Below are positions 1 through 5,980 of a stretch of 9,551 bases of DNA, in pieces. The translations under genes were made by a program, and so were the position numbers. Origin of the DNA: an uncultured Eubacteriales bacterium. GTDB lineage: Bacteria > Bacillota > Clostridia > Oscillospirales > Acutalibacteraceae. Each line of letters begins with the position of its first letter. Within the stretch, counting starts at the first letter, position 1. The stretch covers positions 1 to 9,551 of the forward strand of contig ONWI01000142.1 in the NCBI GenBank assembly GCA_900321515.1, written 5' to 3'. The notes below the pieces were generated by a model that made no database searches, was not told the origin of the DNA, and saw nothing but the letters and a program-made list of their open reading frames with translations.

Positions 1-18
1 AAGAGGGAGGCAATATCC

Positions 19-62
19 GGCTCCCTCTTTGAGGGAGCTGTCAGCGAAGCTGACTGAGGGAG
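19..62. repeat. GAGGGAG-type palindromic intergenic repeat
   Basis: This compact double-hairpin element contains CTCCCTC at 21-27, its inverted copy GAGGGAG at 31-37, a six-base stem GTCAGC (40-45)/GCTGAC (49-54) around a GAA loop, and a further GAGGGAG at 56-62. The CTCCCTC arm can pair with either downstream copy. It can also pair with AAGAGGGAG at 1-9, so the element may reach the window's left edge. From memory, near-identical repeats are scattered between genes in gut Clostridia such as Ruminococcus and Faecalibacterium relatives; their function is not established. Here it separates trpD from whatever lies upstream. It is not a classic terminator, because no T-tract follows on the + strand. 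Confidence 0.75.
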
Positions 63-153
63 TGCTTAAGTTGTGGATAGTGGATTCAGAATGCAAAACT
101 CCCGATTGACGCTGTTTTCCCACTTTAACAATCATATAAAATAAATTATAAAA

Positions 154-159
154 AAGGAG
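154..159 (+). promoter_or_regulatory. Ribosome binding site of trpD
   Basis: AAGGAG lies nine bases before the ATG at 169, within an A-rich stretch. It is the only strong Shine-Dalgarno match in the leader and fixes the trpD start. The rest of the leader (63-153) is A/T-rich. I see no convincing promoter, no T-box specifier structure and no short leader peptide with tandem Trp codons, so the operon may be read from upstream genes or from a weak promoter. Confidence 0.7.
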
Positions 160-168
160 TCACAAAAA

Positions 169-1200
169 ATGATCAAAGAAGCAATAATCAAAATCGTAAG
201 CAAAGGAGATCTCACCTATGACGAGGCATACGCGGTGATGAACGAAATCATGAGCGGTGAGACCACGCCCACGCAGAACGCGGCATTTCTGTCGGCGCTA
301 TCGACCAAGAGCGCACGCGCGGAGACGACGGACGAGATCGCGGGATGTGCCGCCGCCATGCGGGACCACGCGACCAAGGTAGAGACGGGGATGGAAATAT
401 TCGAGATAGTAGGCACAGGCGGGGACAACGCCCACAGCTTCAATATATCGACAACCTCGGCGCTTGTCGCGGCGGCAGGAGGCATGAAGGTGGCAAAGCA
501 CGGCAACCGTGCGGCGTCCTCCCTGAGCGGGACAGCGGACTGTCTGGAGGCGCTGGGGGTGAATATCAATCAGAGCCCGGCGCGCTGCGTAGAGCTGCTC
601 AAAGAAGTGGGAATGTGCTTCTTCTTTGCGCAGAAGTACCACACATCAATGAAATACGTGGGAGCGATACGCCGTGAACTGGGATTCCGGACGGTGTTCA
701 ATATTCTGGGACCGCTCACCAATCCCGGTTCGCCAAAGATGCAGCTGCTTGGGGTGTACGACGAATATCTGGTTGAACCGCTCGCGCAGGTGCTTGTAAG
801 CCTTGGGGTGAAGAGGGGCATGGTAGTGTACGGCATGGATAAGCTCGACGAAATCTCGCTCAGCGCCCCCACCAAAATATGCGAAATCAAGGACGGCTGG
901 TTCCGTTCATGCATAGTCACGCCCGAAGAATTCGGATTTGAAAGATGCAGCAAGGCGGATCTCAAGGGCGGCACTCCCGCGGAGAACGCGGCGACGACGC
1001 GCGCGATTCTCAGCGGACAGCAGGGGCACAAGCGCAACGCGGTGCTGATGAACGCCGGAGCGGCGCTCTATATCGGCGGCAAGGCGGATTCAATGGAAAA
1101 GGGCGTAGTGATGGCGGCGGATATAATTGATTCGGGCGCGGCGCTGCGGACATTGGAGAAATTCATCGAAGTCAGCAACCGTCCGGAGGCGGAGGCATGA
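169..1200 (+). CDS. trpD: Anthranilate phosphoribosyltransferase
   Basis: This enzyme joins anthranilate to phosphoribosyl pyrophosphate to give N-(5-phosphoribosyl)anthranilate, the second committed step of tryptophan synthesis, in the cytoplasm. The 343-residue length is usual for the family. An N-terminal helical domain (about 1-70) precedes the phosphoribosyltransferase domain. Family motifs are present: GTGGD at 82-86 for the PRPP diphosphate, NIST at 92-95, KHGNRAASS at 110-118, an Arg-rich anthranilate-site segment near 168-169, NILGPLTNP at 178-186, and the Mg-binding Asp-Glu pair at 227-228. There is no fused TrpG amidotransferase domain, unlike in some enterobacteria. The ATG start has AAGGAG nine bases upstream. 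The stop overlaps the trpC start as ATGA. It is the first trp gene visible, and trpE and trpG must lie elsewhere. Confidence 0.97.
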   Translation: MIKEAIIKIVSKGDLTYDEAYAVMNEIMSGETTPTQNAAFLSALSTKSARAETTDEIAGCAAAMRDHATKVETGMEIFEIVGTGGDNAHSFNISTTSALVAAAGGMKVAKHGNRAASSLSGTADCLEALGVNINQSPARCVELLKEVGMCFFFAQKYHTSMKYVGAIRRELGFRTVFNILGPLTNPGSPKMQLLGVYDEYLVEPLAQVLVSLGVKRGMVVYGMDKLDEISLSAPTKICEIKDGWFRSCIVTPEEFGFERCSKADLKGGTPAENAATTRAILSGQQGHKRNAVLMNAGAALYIGGKADSMEKGVVMAADIIDSGAALRTLEKFIEVSNRPEAEA

Positions 1201-1982
1201 GCATACTTGACCAGCTTGCGGAATACGCGGGAGAACGTGTGCGCAGGGCGAAGGCAGACATTCCCGGCAGTGAGATGAGGGAAAGGGCATTCGCGCTGCC
1301 AAAGGGGAATTTTGCCTTTGAAAAGGCGCTGAAAAAAGACGGTATATCCTTCATCTGCGAGTGCAAGAAGGCGTCGCCGTCAAAGGGACTGATATCTCCC
1401 GACTTCCCCTATAAGCGGATAGCGAGGGAATACGAGAAGGCGGGGGCGGACGCGATTTCGGTGCTGACCGAGCCGAAGTGGTTTTTGGGAAGCGACGAAT
1501 ACCTTCGGGAAATAGCGTCGGATGTTGCGGTGCCATGCCTTCGCAAGGATTTCACCGTGGACGAATACATGATCTACGAGGCGAAGGTGCTGGGCGCGTC
1601 GGCGGTGCTGCTGATCTGCTCGATACTGAGCGAGTCACAGATGAAAGAATACCTTTCGGTGTGCGATGAGCTTGGGCTGTCGGCGCTGGTGGAAGTTCAT
1701 GACGAAGCGGAGATAAGGATGGCGCTCGACGGTGGAGCAAGGGTCGTGGGCGTGAACAACCGCAACCTGAAGGATTTCACCGTGGATACCGACAACAGCA
1801 GAAGGCTGCGTTCGATGCTGCCGCCGGGAGTGGTGTTTGTCTCAGAGAGCGGCGTGAAAAGCGCGGAAGATGTAGCCGCGCTCCGCGAAATCGGCGCGGA
1901 CGCTGTGCTGATAGGGGAGACGCTTATGCGCGCTCAGGATAAAAGCGCGAAGCTGCGCGAACTGAAAGGAATCAATCCATGA
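1197..1982 (+). CDS. trpC: Indole-3-glycerol phosphate synthase
   Basis: This cytoplasmic enzyme closes the ring of carboxyphenylamino-deoxyribulose phosphate (CdRP), with loss of CO2 and water, to make indole-3-glycerol phosphate. At 261 residues it is a single TIM barrel, not the TrpC-TrpF fusion of E. coli. The active-site set is complete by eye: ECKKASPSKG at 55-64 (Glu55, Lys57), LTEPKWFLGS at 90-99, the catalytic-acid Lys117 in CLRKDF, Glu166 in ALVEVH, the GVNNRNL loop at 185-191, SESG at 216-219, and the phosphate-binding IGETLMR at 239-245. The start overlaps the trpD stop by four bases (ATGA). GGAGG at 1185-1189 lies seven bases before it, inside the end of trpD. This points to translational coupling. 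Confidence 0.97.
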   Translation: MSILDQLAEYAGERVRRAKADIPGSEMRERAFALPKGNFAFEKALKKDGISFICECKKASPSKGLISPDFPYKRIAREYEKAGADAISVLTEPKWFLGSDEYLREIASDVAVPCLRKDFTVDEYMIYEAKVLGASAVLLICSILSESQMKEYLSVCDELGLSALVEVHDEAEIRMALDGGARVVGVNNRNLKDFTVDTDNSRRLRSMLPPGVVFVSESGVKSAEDVAALREIGADAVLIGETLMRAQDKSAKLRELKGINP

Positions 1983-2587
1983 CCAGAATAAAGCTGTGCG
2001 GACTGACCCGTCCGATAGAAATCCGGACCGCCAACCTTCTGCGGCCGGAATATATAGGATTTGTATTTTATCCCAAGAGCCGGCGATACATCGCGCCGGA
2101 ACAGGCTGCCCGGCTCAGGGAAATGCTTGATCCCGGGATAAAAGCGGTGGGAGTGTTCGTTGACGGACAGCCGGAGAATATCGCCGGACTAATGGAGAGC
2201 GGCGTGATAGATATGGCGCAGCTTCACGGAAACGAGGACGCCGCATATTGCCGCAGGCTCAGAGAACTGACGGGAAAGCCGGTGATAAAGGCGTTCCGCG
2301 TGGAAAAACCGGAGGACTGCGAACCGGCGGAAAAATATCCGTCGGACTATCTGCTGCTGGATTCGGGAATGGGCAGCGGGGAGACCTTCGACTGGTCGGC
2401 GGTATCGGGAGTCAGGCGGGGATACTTCCTCGCCGGCGGGCTGAACGCGGGCAATGTCGCCGCCGCGATACGGAAGCTGCACCCCTTCGCGGTGGACGTA
2501 AGCTCCGGAATCGAGAGCGGCGGAATAAAGGACACGGATAAGATGGCGGCATTTGTCGCCGCGGTTAGAAAGGAAGATGAAGGATGA
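1979..2587 (+). CDS. trpF: Phosphoribosylanthranilate isomerase
   Basis: This enzyme performs the Amadori rearrangement of phosphoribosylanthranilate to CdRP, the substrate of TrpC. The 202 residues form a compact TIM barrel of the usual size for stand-alone TrpF. Key motifs are KLCGLTR at 5-11 with the catalytic Cys7, the FVFYPKSRR segment at 28-36, QLHG at 81-84, the catalytic-acid Asp128 in LLLDSG, LAGGLN at 151-156, and DVSSGIES at 173-180 followed by KD at 184-185 for phosphate and substrate binding. Its ATG overlaps the trpC stop as ATGA, and AAAGGA at 1965-1970 is eight bases upstream. Gene order D-C-F-B-A places it after trpC although it acts before TrpC; this order is common in Firmicutes. 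Confidence 0.97.
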   Translation: MTRIKLCGLTRPIEIRTANLLRPEYIGFVFYPKSRRYIAPEQAARLREMLDPGIKAVGVFVDGQPENIAGLMESGVIDMAQLHGNEDAAYCRRLRELTGKPVIKAFRVEKPEDCEPAEKYPSDYLLLDSGMGSGETFDWSAVSGVRRGYFLAGGLNAGNVAAAIRKLHPFAVDVSSGIESGGIKDTDKMAAFVAAVRKEDEG

Positions 2588-3774
2588 CAAATCCGAACGG
2601 ACGTTTCGGAATACACGGAGGGCAGTATATTCCGGAAACGCTGATGAACGCCGTCATAGAGCTGGAAGAAGCGTATAATCATTACAAAAACGACCCGGAA
2701 TTCTGCGCCGAACTGGCGGAGCTTTTCAATGAATACGCGGGGAGACCTTCGCGGCTGTACTACGCGGCAAAAATGACAGAAGATCTCGGAGGCGCGAAAA
2801 TATACCTGAAGAGAGAAGACCTGAATCACACAGGCGCGCACAAGATAAACAACGTGCTGGGTCAGGCATTGCTGGCCAGGAAGATGGGCAAGACACGCCT
2901 GATAGCGGAGACCGGAGCGGGGCAGCACGGAGTCGCCACCGCGACAGCCGCAGCCCTGATGGGCATGGAGTGCGTAGTATTCATGGGGGAGGAGGACACG
3001 AAGCGCCAGGCGCTGAACGTCTACCGGATGAAGCTGCTGGGGGCGGAGGTAATCCCCGTAAAGACCGGCACCGCCACATTGAAGGACGCGGTTTCGGAAG
3101 CCATGCGCGAATGGACGACCCGCATAACCGACACGCATTACTGCTTAGGATCCGTCATGGGACCGCACCCGTTCCCGACGATAGTGAGGGATTTTCAGTC
3201 GGTCATTTCCCGAGAGATAAAGGAGCAGATGCAGCTCAGGGAAGGACGCCTGCCGCACGCGGTAATTGCGTGTGTGGGCGGAGGCTCCAACGCAATCGGC
3301 AGCTTTTACCACTTCATCGGGGACAAGGACGTGCGTCTGATCGGCTGCGAAGCGGCGGGGCGCGGAATCGACACATTCGAGACAGCCGCGACCATATCGA
3401 CCGGCAGGGTGGGCATCTTCCACGGGATGAAGTCGTATTTCTGTCAGGATAAATTCGGACAGATCGCGCCGGTGTATTCCATTTCGGCGGGGCTTGATTA
3501 TCCCGGAGTGGGACCGGAGCACGCCTATCTGCATGACATCGGGCGGGCGGAATATGTTCCCGTAACCGACGAGGAGGCGGTGGAGGCGTTTGAATATCTG
3601 GCGCGCACAGAGGGGATCATTCCCGCCATCGAATCCGCGCACGCGGTAGCATACGCGATGAAGCTCGCGCCCGGGCTTGACAGGGATAGGATAATCGTCA
3701 TAACGATTTCGGGACGCGGGGACAAGGACTGTGCGGCGATAGCCCGATACAGAGGGGAGGATATCCATGAGTAA
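2584..3774 (+). CDS. trpB: Tryptophan synthase beta chain
   Basis: This PLP enzyme condenses indole with L-serine to form tryptophan and works as an alpha2-beta2 complex with TrpA, receiving indole through an internal tunnel. At 396 residues it matches canonical TrpB1 rather than the longer TrpB2 type. Visible landmarks are HKINN with the PLP-binding Lys87, ETGAGQHG at 109-116 with catalytic Glu109, the PLP-phosphate loop GGGSNA at 232-237, the monovalent-cation and closure segment SAGLDYPGVGPEH at 301-313 with Asp305, and SGRGDKD at 376-382 contacting the PLP ring. The COMM-domain segment HPFP at 195-198 is intact. The ATG overlaps the trpF stop by four bases, with AAAGGA nine bases upstream. 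The 3' end overlaps trpA, consistent with balanced production of both subunits. Confidence 0.98.
   Translation: MTNPNGRFGIHGGQYIPETLMNAVIELEEAYNHYKNDPEFCAELAELFNEYAGRPSRLYYAAKMTEDLGGAKIYLKREDLNHTGAHKINNVLGQALLARKMGKTRLIAETGAGQHGVATATAAALMGMECVVFMGEEDTKRQALNVYRMKLLGAEVIPVKTGTATLKDAVSEAMREWTTRITDTHYCLGSVMGPHPFPTIVRDFQSVISREIKEQMQLREGRLPHAVIACVGGGSNAIGSFYHFIGDKDVRLIGCEAAGRGIDTFETAATISTGRVGIFHGMKSYFCQDKFGQIAPVYSISAGLDYPGVGPEHAYLHDIGRAEYVPVTDEEAVEAFEYLARTEGIIPAIESAHAVAYAMKLAPGLDRDRIIVITISGRGDKDCAAIARYRGEDIHE
3754..3760 (+). promoter_or_regulatory. Ribosome binding site of trpA inside trpB
   Basis: GGGGAGG sits six bases before the trpA ATG and lies entirely in the last codons of trpB. This strong site supports the ATG at 3767, which gives an eight-base overlap with the trpB stop codon rather than a later start. 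Confidence 0.75.
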
Positions 3775-4552
3775 AATAGCAAACGCGTTTGCGGGAGGCA
3801 AGGCGTTCATACCGTTCATAACCTGCGGGGATCCGGATATGGAGACCACCGCGGCGGCAGTGCGCGCGGCAGTCAGCAGCGGCGCCGATCTGATAGAACT
3901 TGGCATACCGTTTTCAGACCCGACAGCCGAAGGGCCGGTGATCCAGGGGGCGAATATCCGCGCTCTGGAGGGAGGAGCCACCACCGACAGTGTATTCGGA
4001 CTTGTGCGGGAGCTGCGCCGGGACGTGACCGTACCGCTGGTCTTCATGACATATGCGAATGTGGTATTTTCCTACGGTTCGGAGCGGTTCATCTCGACCT
4101 GCGGGGAGCTTGGGATAGACGGACTGATTCTGCCCGACCTGCCCTTTGAGGAAAAGGAGGAATTCCTGCCTCTGTGCCGTAAGTACGGCGTGGAACTGAT
4201 TTCGCTCATAGCGCCGACCTCTGAGAACCGCATTGCCATGATAGCGCGTGAGGCGGAAGGATTTATATACGTCGTGTCCAGCCTTGGTGTAACGGGAGTG
4301 CGGAGCGAGATAAAGACAGACCTTGGGGCGATTGTGGAAGTGATAAGGGAGAACACGGACGTCCCCTGCGCGATAGGCTTCGGCATATCCACGCCGGAAC
4401 AGGCGCGCAGAATGGCAGCGATTTCTGACGGAGCCATCGTAGGCTCCGCGATAATCCGGCTGCTGGAGAAGCACGGCAAGGATGCCCCTCCATATATCGG
4501 CGAATATGTGAAAAGCATGAAGGAAGCCGTTGCGGCGGCAAACCTGAACTGA
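3767..4552 (+). CDS. trpA: Tryptophan synthase alpha chain
   Basis: This subunit cleaves indole-3-glycerol phosphate to indole and glyceraldehyde 3-phosphate and passes the indole to TrpB. It is a 261-residue TIM barrel of normal length. The family signature ELGIPFSDP runs from 44 to 52, with the catalytic Glu44 (equivalent to E. coli Glu49). FIYVVSSLGVTG at 166-177 holds Tyr168 and the flexible loop, and GFGIS at 204-208 plus GSA at 226-228 bind phosphate. One feature stands out: the second catalytic acid, Asp60 in E. coli (LADGP), is Glu55 here (TAEGP). I believe this substitution occurs in other Firmicutes, so it need not mean loss of function. It is the last gene of the operon and is followed directly by the hairpin terminator. 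Confidence 0.97.
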   Translation: MSKIANAFAGGKAFIPFITCGDPDMETTAAAVRAAVSSGADLIELGIPFSDPTAEGPVIQGANIRALEGGATTDSVFGLVRELRRDVTVPLVFMTYANVVFSYGSERFISTCGELGIDGLILPDLPFEEKEEFLPLCRKYGVELISLIAPTSENRIAMIAREAEGFIYVVSSLGVTGVRSEIKTDLGAIVEVIRENTDVPCAIGFGISTPEQARRMAAISDGAIVGSAIIRLLEKHGKDAPPYIGEYVKSMKEAVAAANLN

Positions 4553-4554
4553 CC

Positions 4555-4593
4555 AAAAAAACCTCTGAGACATTTTGATCTCAGAGGTTTTTT
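4555..4593. terminator. Bidirectional intrinsic terminator between trpA and the envelope cluster
   Basis: CCTCTGAGA at 4562-4570 pairs perfectly with TCTCAGAGG at 4579-4587 around an eight-base loop. Seven A residues precede the stem (4555-4561) and six T residues follow it (4588-4593). A/T pairs can extend the stem, and each strand's transcript ends in a U-tract. It lies between two convergent genes whose stops are only about 60 bases apart, so it probably ends both the trp mRNA (+) and the envelope-cluster mRNA (-). Confidence 0.92.
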
Positions 4594-4610
4594 CATATGA
4601 TTTAAAAAAA

Positions 4611-5282
4611 CTAAGCGGTAATTTCTCCGTCATGGGAAATGAGAGAAGCCGAAGTAACGCCCTCGATTTCGAGGACCTCGCGAACCAGCCGGCTTTCTGC
4701 GTCAACCTTGACTTCAACAATCATATCCAGGGTCGTCGGGGTAAGATTTTTGGATTTGATTTTGTAGCTTTGGCTGTACTTCGCGACAGTTTGGAGAATG
4801 GCGGTATCGCTGTCGATATCGGAGCTGTTTACCACCAGAATCATCGACAGCTTTTTCATGGGATATTTCTGCATTCCGATCACCACAAGCGACATGAGAA
4901 GGGACAGAACGACGGCAATGACCGACAAGCCCGCGCCGCAGATGATGCCGATGCTGATTGCCCAGTAAAGGAAAACAAGGTCAAACGGGTCCTTGATGGC
5001 GGTACGGAAACGGATGATGGAGAGAGCGCCGACCATGCCGAGAGAGAGGACGATATTTGACTGAATGGTCAGGATGATTGCGGCGGTGATAACCGCCATA
5101 GCGATCAGCGAGATATTGAAAGTCTGATTGTAAAAAGTTTTTTTAGTCACCATGCGGTAAATAAAAAAGATGTAAAAGGCGAGCAAAGTAGTAATCAGAA
5201 GTCCAAAAAGAATGGTATTGGTATCAATTCCGTTGGTGAATCCGTTGAGGAACGAATTTTTAAAAATATCTTTGAAACTCAC
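4611..5282 (-). CDS. DUF4956 integral membrane protein
   Basis: This 223-residue protein has hydrophobic membrane segments at about 22-44, 56-74, 76-92 (short) and 104-137 (probably two passes), then a soluble tail at 142-223. The core VGALSIIRFRTAIKDP (84-99) with its conserved Arg residues identifies the DUF4956 family, as far as I can recognise it; the molecular function is unknown. The soluble tail has a beta-alpha pattern suggesting a small ferredoxin- or ACT-like regulatory fold (inference). I chose the GTG at 5282 over the ATG at 5312: GGGAGG lies six bases before the GTG, no Shine-Dalgarno lies before the ATG, and the GTG makes a GTGA overlap with the VTC stop. An in-frame ATG start would add ten residues. 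The coupling with the VTC gene suggests a membrane partner or transport route for its product. Confidence 0.88.
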   Translation of the reverse strand: MSFKDIFKNSFLNGFTNGIDTNTILFGLLITTLLAFYIFFIYRMVTKKTFYNQTFNISLIAMAVITAAIILTIQSNIVLSLGMVGALSIIRFRTAIKDPFDLVFLYWAISIGIICGAGLSVIAVVLSLLMSLVVIGMQKYPMKKLSMILVVNSSDIDSDTAILQTVAKYSQSYKIKSKNLTPTTLDMIVEVKVDAESRLVREVLEIEGVTSASLISHDGEITA

Positions 5283-5980
5283 AGTATGCCTCCCATAGAA
5301 AACTTTCTGCATAAGTAGTATTTTGAAAAAGTGGTTTGTTGTAAATCGCCTAATTGTAAGACCTCTTTGATAAAATCAGGCAGAAGCTCATCGAATTTGA
5401 CCTCAAGCAAATGCTGACCCTCCGGCAGAATAGGACGGGTGGGCAGATTTTTTTCAAAGAAATGCTCAAAATCATCCGAGGAGCGAATGTTGCGGTCCAG
5501 CGTGACCCGCACATTGCCGATGGAATAAACGTAAGGGGTACGGTCGTATTCCACAATGACGGCGGGGCGGAAAAGCTCCGTCCTTTGCAGGACGGAAAAT
5601 TTACGCAAAAGAGGGGGTTTTTGGTCGAACCGGTCAATCGTACCACCGTTCAGGACAGCGGCATAGTCATCCTTTGTCAGCAGACAGGAAGTTTTGAACG
5701 TCTTGCCTCTTTCCTTTCGTTTGCATTCCAGAGAAATACGGCTGTCCTCTGCGTTGTAGATCCGGATGCGGAATTTTTCACGCCGGTCGGTGCCGCATTC
5801 GTTTTCGTAAAAGCATCGGTTATCGAGACTGTCAAAATACATGCTGCGGATGGTATACTCACCGTTTTTCGCGTGGCGGTCAAAGCTCATGATACCGCGC
5901 AGCCGGTTGCGAATGATGGCAAGATGAGCCTCACTGCACAGATACTTCAATTCGTGGCGGTATTTATGGATTTTGTCCAT
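5279..5980 (-). CDS. VTC-domain protein (polyphosphate polymerase-like)
   Basis: This 233-residue soluble protein consists almost entirely of a VTC domain, a triphosphate-tunnel fold related to the catalytic domain of yeast Vtc4, which makes polyphosphate from ATP. Family landmarks are the opening RHELKY at 8-13, MYFDS at 47-51, the basic strand KFRIRIY at 69-75, LECKRK at 84-89, VEYDRTPY at 143-150, VTLDRNI at 159-165, the acidic strand LEVKFDELLP at 192-201, and SKYYLC at 219-224. These match, by eye, the Arg, Lys and Glu residues lining the Vtc4 tunnel, so it may be active. It has no SPX domain and no membrane segment. The second in-frame ATG (5980) is preferred because AAGGAGGT directly abuts the first (5986) but sits about seven bases before the second. 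It overlaps the CotH gene by 17 bases and DUF4956 by 4. Its true product is unproven. Confidence 0.88.
   Translation of the reverse strand: MDKIHKYRHELKYLCSEAHLAIIRNRLRGIMSFDRHAKNGEYTIRSMYFDSLDNRCFYENECGTDRREKFRIRIYNAEDSRISLECKRKERGKTFKTSCLLTKDDYAAVLNGGTIDRFDQKPPLLRKFSVLQRTELFRPAVIVEYDRTPYVYSIGNVRVTLDRNIRSSDDFEHFFEKNLPTRPILPEGQHLLEVKFDELLPDFIKEVLQLGDLQQTTFSKYYLCRKFSMGGIL

Noticed and set aside
106..140. Possible promoter: TTGACG at 106-111 with TATAAA at 135-140
   Set aside because: The spacer is 23 bases, far from the usual 17, and no good -10 sequence lies at the correct distance.
63..153. Trp T-box or leader-peptide attenuator before trpD
   Set aside because: There is no T-box motif, no ATG-led short frame with tandem Trp codons, and no terminator hairpin with a T-tract.
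2347..4720. Long open frames on the - strand opposite trpF, trpB and trpA
   Set aside because: They are Arg/His/Pro-rich shadows of GC-rich genes, resemble no family, and overlap well-supported trp genes completely.
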